A DNA stretch of 64,000 nucleotides from Parasphaerochaeta coccoides DSM 17374. Lineage in GTDB: Bacteria > Spirochaetota > Spirochaetia > Sphaerochaetales > Sphaerochaetaceae. The stretch covers positions 1,488,001 to 1,552,000 of the forward strand of contig NC_015436.1 in NCBI RefSeq assembly GCF_000208385.1, read 5' to 3'. A program made the position numbers and the translations under genes. Below the pieces are notes generated by a model that ran no database searches, was not told the DNA's origin, and was given only the letters and a program-made list of their open reading frames with translations. Of this stretch, positions 10,211-17,201 are shown in pieces (the first letter of the stretch is position 1; each line of letters opens with the position of its first letter).

Positions 10211-10400
10211 TGGCGTAGTGATGATAACAGAAATCACAGGTCACTAATGCGGATACCGTGCTCATGCTGTTCATGGCTCGTCTTCCGAAAATATCGCAGC
10301 CTGGAATGTCTTGAAGGAAACGTCAGCGCGCTGCCATGCGGAGGGAGTTAACTTAGCCCAAGCGGTTTACCCGGATTGTTCAATAAGAAGCAATAAATAT

Positions 10401-10433
10401 GGGATGTTGCAAAAGTCGTGGCATCCCCGTTCT
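10401..10433 (+). terminator. Weak terminator-like hairpin after glycan operon
   Basis: GGGATG (10401-10406) pairs with CATCCC (10422-10427), followed by a short T-rich run (CGTTCTTT). The loop is long and the U-run poor, so termination here is only possible. Confidence 0.35.
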
Positions 10434-10513
10434 TTAATAATTTCCGTTCTCTTGCGTATCACACGTTTGAAATGGTATTAATTGATTATATTTACGCCTT
10501 AAACCACCAAATA

Positions 10514-10559
10514 ACCCGAAAGTATTATATGCTTTTCACGCAAAATAATACCTTTGGGT
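10514..10559 (+). promoter_or_regulatory. 46-bp dyad element, copy 1, upstream of RCC1 lipoprotein
   Basis: The left arm ACCCGAAAGTATTAT and right arm ATAATACCTTTGGGT are near-perfect inverted repeats around a 16-base centre. A second copy of the same length and orientation, matching at 38 of 46 positions, lies at 27495-27540 before the paralogous gene. The arms are better conserved than the centre. An operator for a dimeric regulator, or an mRNA hairpin, would fit. Confidence 0.65.
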
Positions 10560-10662
10560 AATAGCTTCCTGCCCATAACGGATTTATACTACCGTATTAT
10601 TACCTCCACATTAGTTGTGCTGATATGCTGCTATCTTCTTCATGGAGAAAGGAACAGACACA

Positions 10663-10695
10663 ATGAGAGAGAGAGAGAGAGAGACGAAAATCTGA
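10663..10695 (+). CDS. Ten-codon leader ORF spanning (GA)10 tract
   Basis: ATG 10663 has a good ribosome-binding site (GGAGAAAGGAA, AGGA nine bases upstream) and reads MRERERETKI before TGA at 10693-10695. It is out of frame with the lipoprotein ORF, which has its own ATG only 12 bases further on. In the paralogue at 27635 the same ribosome-binding site feeds straight into the lipoprotein. This therefore looks like the original start, displaced by repeat-length change. With nine GA units it would be in frame with the downstream gene. Confidence 0.5.
   Translation: MRERERETKI
10665..10684 (+). repeat. (GA)10 simple sequence repeat
   Basis: Twenty bases of uninterrupted GA directly after the AT of an initiator ATG. 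Dinucleotide tracts of this kind slip during replication and change frame by two bases per unit. It is the only long dinucleotide tract I noticed in the window. Confidence 0.9.
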
Positions 10696-10706
10696 GAGAC
10701 CTGCGT

Positions 10707-13145
10707 ATGAACAAATCTAGCAGACCAGTCTTTGTGGTTCTTACAACCATTCTGATTCTCCTTGTCGCCCTTATTTCATGCGAAGGCAAACTGAATGTTT
10801 CACATACCAATGCAGTGCGCTTCTCCACGGAAATCGGACGCAAGGCCACCGCAAATTCCGAATGGCAAACCGATGATGACGTTGGCATCTACATGCTGGA
10901 ACATGGTACCGGCACGGCAGCTACTGCCGCCCCAGAACGTGCCAACAGACACTACACCGCTGACACGGCCTCCCAGACCTCCGGCTTCTCTCCTGCTGAT
11001 AGTGCCAACACCTTGAAGTGGAATGACATTGCCGCTAATGCCAACGACACGTTCGACTTCATCTCCTACTATCCGTGGGCGTACCTGGCTCATACCGAAG
11101 ATGGTGCCGGTACGACATCCTTCTATGACACTGATACCTTGTACATAGATATCAACCGGGACAGGGGGACACATGAACAGGATACCGGAAAGGCCGATGT
11201 CCTGTGGGGACGCACCGACAATGTACAGAACAATACCTCAACGGTGCATCTGAAGCTTGACCATATGCTCTCCCGTCTGATTGTCAACATCTCTCCCAGC
11301 ACGACCGTTGATGCTACGGCTATCAATGATGCCACCGGTGGATTTACTGCTACGGTCACAGGCTTGAACACGCAGACCGCAATCAACCTGAATGACGGAA
11401 CCTTGGATGCTGCCAGCGTCATTGACGCTATTGTCATGAAGGACATTTCCGACACCCTTACTCAATCTGAAAGGAATGAGGGCAAGAGGCGGTTCGAGGC
11501 AGTGCTGATACCTGTGGGCAACACTGATGCTCTGGCTAACGTGAGCCTGGAGTTTACCCTGAGCGGTGGTGCTAAAGCTGGTACATACACATGGAAGCCA
11601 AGTACCACAGGTGCTGTAGCTGAGGGGGACAAGCACCTGATTCACTTTGACAAAGGCAAGCAGCATGTCTACAACATGACGCTGAACACGGATGACAATG
11701 AAGTCGCCGTTGCCGCCATCCAGATTGAGATAAAGGACTGGGACACCGGTGACGGGGTGAACGCGGCTGCAACCAAAGCATACAGCCTCACCTTTGGGGC
11801 CAACGAAGCCACGGGAGGCAGTGCTCCGGGACGGATGTATGCTCATGAGGGAAGCCTGGTCACACTGCCGGCTCCTGGAACATTGGAAAAGGATTTCTAT
11901 TACTTCTACGGATGGAATACTCTGCCTAATGGCAACGGAACCCAATATGCCGCTGGGGAGTCCTTCACCATGCCCGCCAATGATGTGACGTTGTATGCGC
12001 GGTGGCTGGCGAAGGTCAAGTCAGTCTCCGCCGGAAACAATTTCACGATGATTCTGGCAGAAGACGGTACGCTCTGGGCGACTGGAACCAACTATTATGG
12101 TCAACTGGGTGACGACACTACAATCGACAAAAGTACGCCTGTGCAGGTCATGACTGATGTCGAGACTGTCTCTGCCGGATACTACCATACGATGATTGTG
12201 AAGAAGGACGGCACACTTTGGGGGACAGGATACAACTATAAGGGTGAACTGGGTGTCGGTGGCAGCCTAACCAACAGAACCACGCCCGAACAGGTCACGG
12301 TCATGGGGACTACTGTCGGGGATGTCTTTGCCGGAGATCATCACACGTTGATCCTGGTGACGGACGGTGAGCTCTTGGCGACTGGAGACAACCAGTATGG
12401 TCAACTGGGTCAGGGTTACAGCGGTCCCGGATCCTTCCTACCCTCGCCCAATGTAGTCTGGAATTCTACCAATGGTTCCGTGTACATGACTGACGTCACA
12501 GCTGTCTCCGCCGGAGCTTATCACACAATGATTAAGAATGACGGCAAGCTCTGGGCGGTCGGACGGAACGAATGGGGCCAACTGGGTGACGACACTACAA
12601 ACGACACAAACATACCCGTGGAGGTTCCATCCATGAATACTGATCCGGGCAATCCTGTCGAGGCTGTCTCTGCCGGATCCATGTACACGATGTTCCTGAA
12701 AAAGGACGGCACGCTCTGGGCGACTGGACAGAACAATAATGGCCAACTGGGTGATGGCACTACGACCGCCAAAAGTACTCCCGTGGAGGTCTGGGATTCT
12801 ACCGATGGTGACGTGAAAATGACTAATGTCAAGGCGGTCTCTGCCGGAGCCTCCCATACGATGATCCTGAAGAAGGACGGCACGCTCTGGGCGACTGGAA
12901 ACAACGGTTCTGGTCAACTGGGTGTCGGCGCGACACTCCTGCCTGAGACAAAAACACTCACTCCCGTGCAGGTCACGTCCATGGGTTCTGATGTCGAGGC
13001 TGTCTACGCCGGGACTTACCACACGTTGATCCTGAAGAAGGACGGCACGCTCTGGGCGACTGGATACAACGAATTTGGTCAACTGGGTCTGGGTGACAGC
13101 ATTCCCGGAACCAACAGAAGTACGCCCGTGCAGGTAGTTTTTTAG
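10707..13145 (+). CDS. Surface lipoprotein: Mfa-like domain, Listeria-Bacteroides repeat, seven RCC1 repeats
   Basis: Predicted exported lipoprotein of 812 aa. The signal peptide ends in a lipobox (LLVALISC), Cys about 22. Residues about 25-350 resemble the fimbrillin-like Mfa-like_1 family of Bacteroidetes: EWQTDDDVGIYM, then DFISYYPW, then a VHLKLDHMLSRLIVNI strand and a FEAVLIPVG strand. Residues about 357-434 are a Listeria-Bacteroides repeat (FYYFYGWNTLPNGNGTQYAAG, LYARW). Residues 436-812 are seven RCC1 blades of about 50 aa (SAG..HTMILKKDGTLWATG..), enough for one closed propeller. ATG 10707 has only a weak ribosome-binding site; the strong one serves ATG 10663, now out of frame because of the (GA)10 tract. 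A paralogue lies at 27635. Function is unknown; adhesion or partner binding at the cell surface is plausible. Confidence 0.85.
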   Translation: MNKSSRPVFVVLTTILILLVALISCEGKLNVSHTNAVRFSTEIGRKATANSEWQTDDDVGIYMLEHGTGTAATAAPERANRHYTADTASQTSGFSPADSANTLKWNDIAANANDTFDFISYYPWAYLAHTEDGAGTTSFYDTDTLYIDINRDRGTHEQDTGKADVLWGRTDNVQNNTSTVHLKLDHMLSRLIVNISPSTTVDATAINDATGGFTATVTGLNTQTAINLNDGTLDAASVIDAIVMKDISDTLTQSERNEGKRRFEAVLIPVGNTDALANVSLEFTLSGGAKAGTYTWKPSTTGAVAEGDKHLIHFDKGKQHVYNMTLNTDDNEVAVAAIQIEIKDWDTGDGVNAAATKAYSLTFGANEATGGSAPGRMYAHEGSLVTLPAPGTLEKDFYYFYGWNTLPNGNGTQYAAGESFTMPANDVTLYARWLAKVKSVSAGNNFTMILAEDGTLWATGTNYYGQLGDDTTIDKSTPVQVMTDVETVSAGYYHTMIVKKDGTLWGTGYNYKGELGVGGSLTNRTTPEQVTVMGTTVGDVFAGDHHTLILVTDGELLATGDNQYGQLGQGYSGPGSFLPSPNVVWNSTNGSVYMTDVTAVSAGAYHTMIKNDGKLWAVGRNEWGQLGDDTTNDTNIPVEVPSMNTDPGNPVEAVSAGSMYTMFLKKDGTLWATGQNNNGQLGDGTTTAKSTPVEVWDSTDGDVKMTNVKAVSAGASHTMILKKDGTLWATGNNGSGQLGVGATLLPETKTLTPVQVTSMGSDVEAVYAGTYHTLILKKDGTLWATGYNEFGQLGLGDSIPGTNRSTPVQVVF
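12016..13138 (+). repeat. Seven tandem RCC1-coding repeats
   Basis: Diverged tandem units of about 150-160 bp, each carrying versions of ACGATGATTCTGAAGAAGG and CTCTGGGCGACTGGA, encode the RCC1 blades of the lipoprotein. The similarity between units makes intragenic recombination possible. Confidence 0.85.
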
Positions 13146-13153
13146 ATACTCTG

Positions 13154-13245
13154 AAGTGACCTCCACAATGCACAGTGCAACGTGCGGGAGTTATCTCTCT
13201 CCCCGTATGCGTTCTGCCACATGCAAAAACGGAGGTCACTTTTTA
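13154..13245 (+). terminator. Long-range stem with T-run after RCC1 lipoprotein
   Basis: AAGTGACCTCC at 13154-13164 and GGAGGTCACTT at 13231-13241 are perfect 11-base complements, followed by a T-run. The 66-base interior holds its own hairpins: TGCAC/GTGCA, and GGGAG pairing with CTCCC. It can end transcription, but the branched shape is unusual for a simple terminator. Confidence 0.6.
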
Positions 13246-13394
13246 CATTGATTCCATATTCATCTGTTCTATTCCTTGTAGCAAGAACTTGAATCACACG
13301 GGAAAGCAAGCCTCCTTGCCCCGGAAGACCACGCCAGGTGACCACATTCCCTTCCATGCGGTACACTGGAATAAAAAGACGCAGGAGGCCGAAC

Positions 13395-13802
13395 ATGGCA
13401 ACTATATTTGAAAAAATCATGACAGACGATATTCCGTCGGTACAGCTCTATAGCGACAAGACGTGCATTGTCATTCTGGACATAAATCCCGTATCGAAAG
13501 GTCATGCCTTGGTCATCTCCCGGAATCCCTATCCCACCATAGGAGAATGCCCGGAAGATGTTTTCTCACATCTATGCGCCGTTGCCCGGAAAGTAGACGA
13601 ACGACTCCGCCAAAGCCTGGGGTGCGATGCAACCAACATCATGATCAACAATGGCCCTGCCGCCGGACAGGACGTCCCTCATCTCCACATCCATGTCATC
13701 CCCCGCTATGCATCTGATAAATGCATCGTGGCTTTGCAGCATGAAAAATATGATGATGGAGAGATGGCAGAATATGGCAAAAAGTTAAAAATGACGGAAT
13801 AA
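13395..13802 (+). CDS. HIT family nucleotide-binding protein
   Basis: Small cytoplasmic histidine-triad hydrolase or transferase of 135 aa, the usual length. Members hydrolyse adenylated or phosphoramidate substrates such as Ap4A or AMP-lysine; the substrate here is unknown. The signature HLHIHVIP places the triad at His96, His98 and His100. The upstream NNGPAAGQDVPH loop and N-terminal KIMTDDIPSVQLYSD strand also match the family. ATG 13395 is chosen because CAGGAGG lies just before it. Bcp follows on the same strand after about 80 bases. Confidence 0.95.
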   Translation: MATIFEKIMTDDIPSVQLYSDKTCIVILDINPVSKGHALVISRNPYPTIGECPEDVFSHLCAVARKVDERLRQSLGCDATNIMINNGPAAGQDVPHLHIHVIPRYASDKCIVALQHEKYDDGEMAEYGKKLKMTE

Positions 13803-13885
13803 GGCTCATTGCGCCGACTCCAGTCGCCGATGCTTGCGCCAGTGACTGGCTGTTGGTACACTGACATGACAAGGAGGGCATAGCC

Positions 13886-14362
13886 ATGCTTGATGCCGGA
13901 ATGCGCGCACCAGCGTTTTCCCTACAGGACGATGCTGGACAGCTCGTCACACTGGATGATTTGCTTGCCTATGACGCGAACATAGTCTTGTATGCCTATC
14001 CACGGGACAATACACCAGGATGCACCAAGGAAGCCTGTTCCTTTCGGGACAACTTCCACAGGCTACGTGCCTTGGGAGCCGTTGTAGTCGGAGTCAGTCC
14101 CGACATCCCGGAGAAACATGCTTCTTTCAAGAAAGCTCATGAACTGCCTTTCATCTTGCTGGGGGATCCGGAGAAAAAACTTCTGACGGCACTCGGCGCA
14201 TGGGGAGAGAAAATACTATACGGGAAAAAGAGCATGGGAGTCATCCGCAGTACTTTCATCATTGACAGGAGCGGAACCATCGTGAAGGTCTGGAAAAAGG
14301 TCACGCCTGCCGACCACGGAGCCCATGTGGCGGAGTTCCTGGAGAAACGGAGTCTTGCATGA
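13886..14362 (+). CDS. bcp: Thiol peroxidase, Bcp/PrxQ type
   Basis: Thioredoxin-dependent peroxiredoxin of 158 aa that reduces hydrogen peroxide and organic peroxides in the cytoplasm. The block TPGCTKEACSFRD gives the peroxidatic Cys46 and resolving Cys51, the spacing typical of atypical 2-Cys Bcp. The end fits the family (STFIIDRSGTIVKVWKKV, then DHGAHVAEFLE). The start has AAGGAGGG at ideal distance. The stop codon overlaps the next start as ATGA, so it forms a small operon with the lipoprotein downstream. Confidence 0.96.
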   Translation: MLDAGMRAPAFSLQDDAGQLVTLDDLLAYDANIVLYAYPRDNTPGCTKEACSFRDNFHRLRALGAVVVGVSPDIPEKHASFKKAHELPFILLGDPEKKLLTALGAWGEKILYGKKSMGVIRSTFIIDRSGTIVKVWKKVTPADHGAHVAEFLEKRSLA

Positions 14363-15471
14363 GAAAAATACTCTTTCCGGTCATGGCTGTGCTGGCATTG
14401 GCTATGAGTTGCGCCAGCTATACTGCTCATGAAGGATTCAGCCGCATACAGAAGTACAATCCGGTTCATCCGACCAACCTTGTTACCACCCGTCTGGCGG
14501 ATATCCTCACGCAAGAGCCTGATATAGCAGCAATAGAAGGTGAAGACTCCATTGTTTCGTCTCCAGATTCTTCCATTCCTGTGGATGTTCCCATTGCAAT
14601 GATGCCGCCCGTGACAATGAATTTCTCTGTGCCAGATCTTTCCAGGGAGAACCTGCCCTACTATCACCAGACAGGAGCTTCTCCCAAGACAATTGAGACA
14701 CCCCTGACGCGTTTCACCGTCATCTTCATCCCTTTACCAGAAACCATGCCCACAGAGGAAATCCCTATGGTCGTGTCTTCGGTTGCTGACAGCATTTCAG
14801 ACCTGGACGCGGACATCATCATCCTCTCCGGACAACCGGAAGCTTCCGCTCTCTTTGCCGAGGCAATAGGAAAATCGGCGGTCATCGCTCCCGAAGGAGC
14901 AGTCATCACCAGTTTTTCTATGACGTCGATCACTGACCATGGGGTGACCCTCACCCTGGCACCGGACAAGGACATAGAGCTGAGATGGAAAACCTTGAGC
15001 GACAACGGTGTCCTGCGTAGCATTGCCTCTGGTTCTTTGTCATGGCAGCAGACGGTGGTGGACGACGCACAGCAGAGGCTCGAACAGATTGAGGCAATCC
15101 TTGCCGATGTCAATGAAACGGCTCCTGTGATTTTCGCTCTCTCGGCGTATGAGCCATCCCACATCGACTGGACGCCTCTCTCGCCTCGGCCATGGAGAAA
15201 AGACATGGCATGGCCTCTTTCTACCACTATGGAGGAGAAAGAGTGGTTCGATGCTTATGCTATGACTCATTACAGCGGTGAGACCAACTCTGGCGCGACA
15301 TGGTCTTTGGGAAGCGGAAACCCAATCGAGGAACGGATTGACTTCCTCTATGTCAAAAACATGATGAGCGTTGAGACATCAGTCCTGCACCCCGGTGTCC
15401 TTTCGGCTCAACCCTCTGAATCTGACAAGCCTGCCCGAATGGGTGTACTGGGAACATTTCTGCTTCCGTAA
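14359..15471 (+). CDS. Uncharacterised lipoprotein (370 aa)
   Basis: Predicted lipoprotein: MRKILFPVMAVLALAMSC is a signal peptide with lipobox Cys18. I do not recognise the mature part. It has alternating hydrophobic strands (FTVIFIPLPETMP, DADIIILSG, ITDHGVTLTLAP) and ends with EERIDFLYVKNMMSVETSV. That ending resembles the final strand of endonuclease/exonuclease/phosphatase proteins, but the catalytic His and Asp pattern of that fold is not evident. A decayed or repurposed EEP domain is therefore only a guess. It is translationally coupled to bcp by an ATGA overlap, and its 3' end faces pheT 30 bases away. Confidence 0.75.
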   Translation: MRKILFPVMAVLALAMSCASYTAHEGFSRIQKYNPVHPTNLVTTRLADILTQEPDIAAIEGEDSIVSSPDSSIPVDVPIAMMPPVTMNFSVPDLSRENLPYYHQTGASPKTIETPLTRFTVIFIPLPETMPTEEIPMVVSSVADSISDLDADIIILSGQPEASALFAEAIGKSAVIAPEGAVITSFSMTSITDHGVTLTLAPDKDIELRWKTLSDNGVLRSIASGSLSWQQTVVDDAQQRLEQIEAILADVNETAPVIFALSAYEPSHIDWTPLSPRPWRKDMAWPLSTTMEEKEWFDAYAMTHYSGETNSGATWSLGSGNPIEERIDFLYVKNMMSVETSVLHPGVLSAQPSESDKPARMGVLGTFLLP

Positions 15472-15500
15472 GCGATATCACCGAGATTAAAAAGAACGTC

Positions 15501-17201
15501 TCAGCCCAGCCTGTCCAAGTCGAACTCCGCCCCAATCGTCGGCATCGTCGTTCCCCATGATTCCAGCACGGCCGGATGAATCTCTCCGAATACACCGACC
15601 TCCCGGCCTTCGACCATGACCCGCGCGCACCGTCCTGCAAGAAACCGAGAATCCTCTGCCAGCTCGGCAAGGGCATAATCCTTGCCGAGGAAGTACATCA
15701 ACGTCTTCACATAGGCCAAGGCATCATTGAACCCCGCATCATTGTCTGCGCTAAGGAAACCCAGGTGGTTTCTCGTCACCACCCCGGAGTTCTCGGACGG
15801 CTCCTTATATGCTACCTTCCCGACCTCGAAGATACGGTGAGGATAGACAGCATGCCCGCTGACACTCTCGCTTTCCAGCAAGGACGGCAGGATGGACGGA
15901 CGGACAACTTCGTAATTCTCACTCATCGGATTGGCAATGAAAATGGCATCCTTACCACAGACATGCATGTTGTCGATGTATTCACGCCGCGAACCCAGAT
16001 AATTGTAAATCATCTCCTGAAAACCCATGCCTACCATCAGCTCCTGAACCTTGCGTCCAAGAACCTCAGCAGGGGAAATCCGACCGACCGTGAAATCATC
16101 AGGCATTTCAGGGGCAAAGTTCTCCAGACCCCGGCCAATCATCACATCCTCCGCCACATCAACGGGATGGAGGAAATCATTGCGGTATTCAGGTACGGTC
16201 ACATAGAGACAATCCTTCTCGAACACTGAGAACACTCCCATGTTCTTCAAAGCCTGTACGCTCTGCTCTCCCGTGAGCTTCTGTCCGAGGATGGCATGAA
16301 CCGTCTCCAGCGGACAGGCTACCGGCTCCTGGAAATAGTACGGCACGGTAATCTCACGGCCAAAGGGCGTATCATAGGGATAGACCGCAGTCACCGGCAA
16401 GATGGCATAACCCATGTCCGCCAGGTCGCAGGCGATGATCGAAGCAGCCAGCAGGATATCTTCCAGACCAGTACCGGAGAACTCGAAGAACAACTCCTTG
16501 TCTCCCGTTTTCACCGCACCGATGCGGGCACTGTTAATCACAGGCGGAAAGCTCAACGGCTCATTCCGGTCATCATGAAGGAAAGGATAGACCGGCGCAT
16601 CCTTGACAATGTAGCCATACTCCTTGCCTTTGGGATGAAGGGTACAAATCTCGCGGAGAGTATGCTTCTCCTCCATGCCCAAGGCAACAAAGGACGTTGC
16701 GTCGGGATCGGCGCCCCGGTAGTGAACCGGATACGTAATGATGTCATTGCGGTAGACGCCCATGGCAATGGAACGACGCTTGCGTCCAAAGTTCCAGCAC
16801 AACTTCTCCTGACTCTGGATAAGCGCCTGTAGAATATCCTCATCAACAGTCACCCCGGTAGCGGCAAAACCGACGGAGTACGGGCGAACCCGCCTGGCAC
16901 TCTCATCAATGACAAGCTTTCGCCCTCCATCGTCCATGGACACTTCGGAAGTAGAGAAGAAATCATACAGGACGGGATTATCTCCGCTTACGTATTGACG
17001 GAGCTGACGGGCAAGACCGGGCGCAGACCAGAGGTCGGGACGGTTGGTGTCGTTCAACTCAATCTTGTACAGGTCATTGGCTTCATCATGGCCGTCCAGC
17101 TCAGCCTTGGCTACGGGGAAATATTTTTCCAATTGCTCGTCGGCATATGTCCTGCCCATCAGGGAGAACAGGAGTTTTCCGGAAGTTTCAATCTTTGGCA
17201 T
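15501..17201 (-). CDS. pheT: Phenylalanyl-tRNA synthetase beta subunit, archaeal type
   Basis: Beta subunit of the alpha2-beta2 PheRS, 566 aa. It is much shorter than the roughly 800-aa bacterial form, lacking the N-terminal tRNA-binding-like domain, and matches the archaeal/eukaryotic form. Motifs include LYKIELNDTNRPDLWSAPGL near residue 45, the B3/B4 editing region (GMEEKHTLREICTLHPKG), and the B5 and catalytic-like region with LHPVDVAEDVMIGRG. Spirochaetes are known to carry this archaeal type. The start overlaps the pheS stop by one base (TGATG), so the subunits are coupled. Confidence 0.95.
   Translation of the reverse strand: MPKIETSGKLLFSLMGRTYADEQLEKYFPVAKAELDGHDEANDLYKIELNDTNRPDLWSAPGLARQLRQYVSGDNPVLYDFFSTSEVSMDDGGRKLVIDESARRVRPYSVGFAATGVTVDEDILQALIQSQEKLCWNFGRKRRSIAMGVYRNDIITYPVHYRGADPDATSFVALGMEEKHTLREICTLHPKGKEYGYIVKDAPVYPFLHDDRNEPLSFPPVINSARIGAVKTGDKELFFEFSGTGLEDILLAASIIACDLADMGYAILPVTAVYPYDTPFGREITVPYYFQEPVACPLETVHAILGQKLTGEQSVQALKNMGVFSVFEKDCLYVTVPEYRNDFLHPVDVAEDVMIGRGLENFAPEMPDDFTVGRISPAEVLGRKVQELMVGMGFQEMIYNYLGSRREYIDNMHVCGKDAIFIANPMSENYEVVRPSILPSLLESESVSGHAVYPHRIFEVGKVAYKEPSENSGVVTRNHLGFLSADNDAGFNDALAYVKTLMYFLGKDYALAELAEDSRFLAGRCARVMVEGREVGVFGEIHPAVLESWGTTMPTIGAEFDLDRLG

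Larger units (their letters stand above)
10211..10662. other. Non-coding region between glycan operon and RCC1 lipoprotein
   Basis: About 450 bases without a supported gene. It contains a weak hairpin at 10401-10427 and the 46-bp dyad at 10514-10559 that is shared with the second RCC1 gene. The part from 10430 onward is AT-rich and is the likely promoter region of the lipoprotein gene. Confidence 0.6.

Noticed and set aside
10554-10706. 51-residue N-terminal extension of the first RCC1 protein in the same frame
   Set aside because: It starts inside the dyad element, has no ribosome-binding site, and would put a second hydrophobic segment before the signal peptide. Only the part from 10663 could matter, and only if the GA tract changes length.
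12016-13138. Tandem repeats considered as CRISPR or minisatellite
   Set aside because: The units are diverged, about 150 bp, in frame and code for RCC1 blades; there are no short identical repeats with unique spacers.
12438-13166. 242-aa minus-strand ORF over the RCC1 repeats (similar one at 29513-30187)
   Set aside because: Both arise from the periodic codons of the RCC1 repeats on the coding strand.
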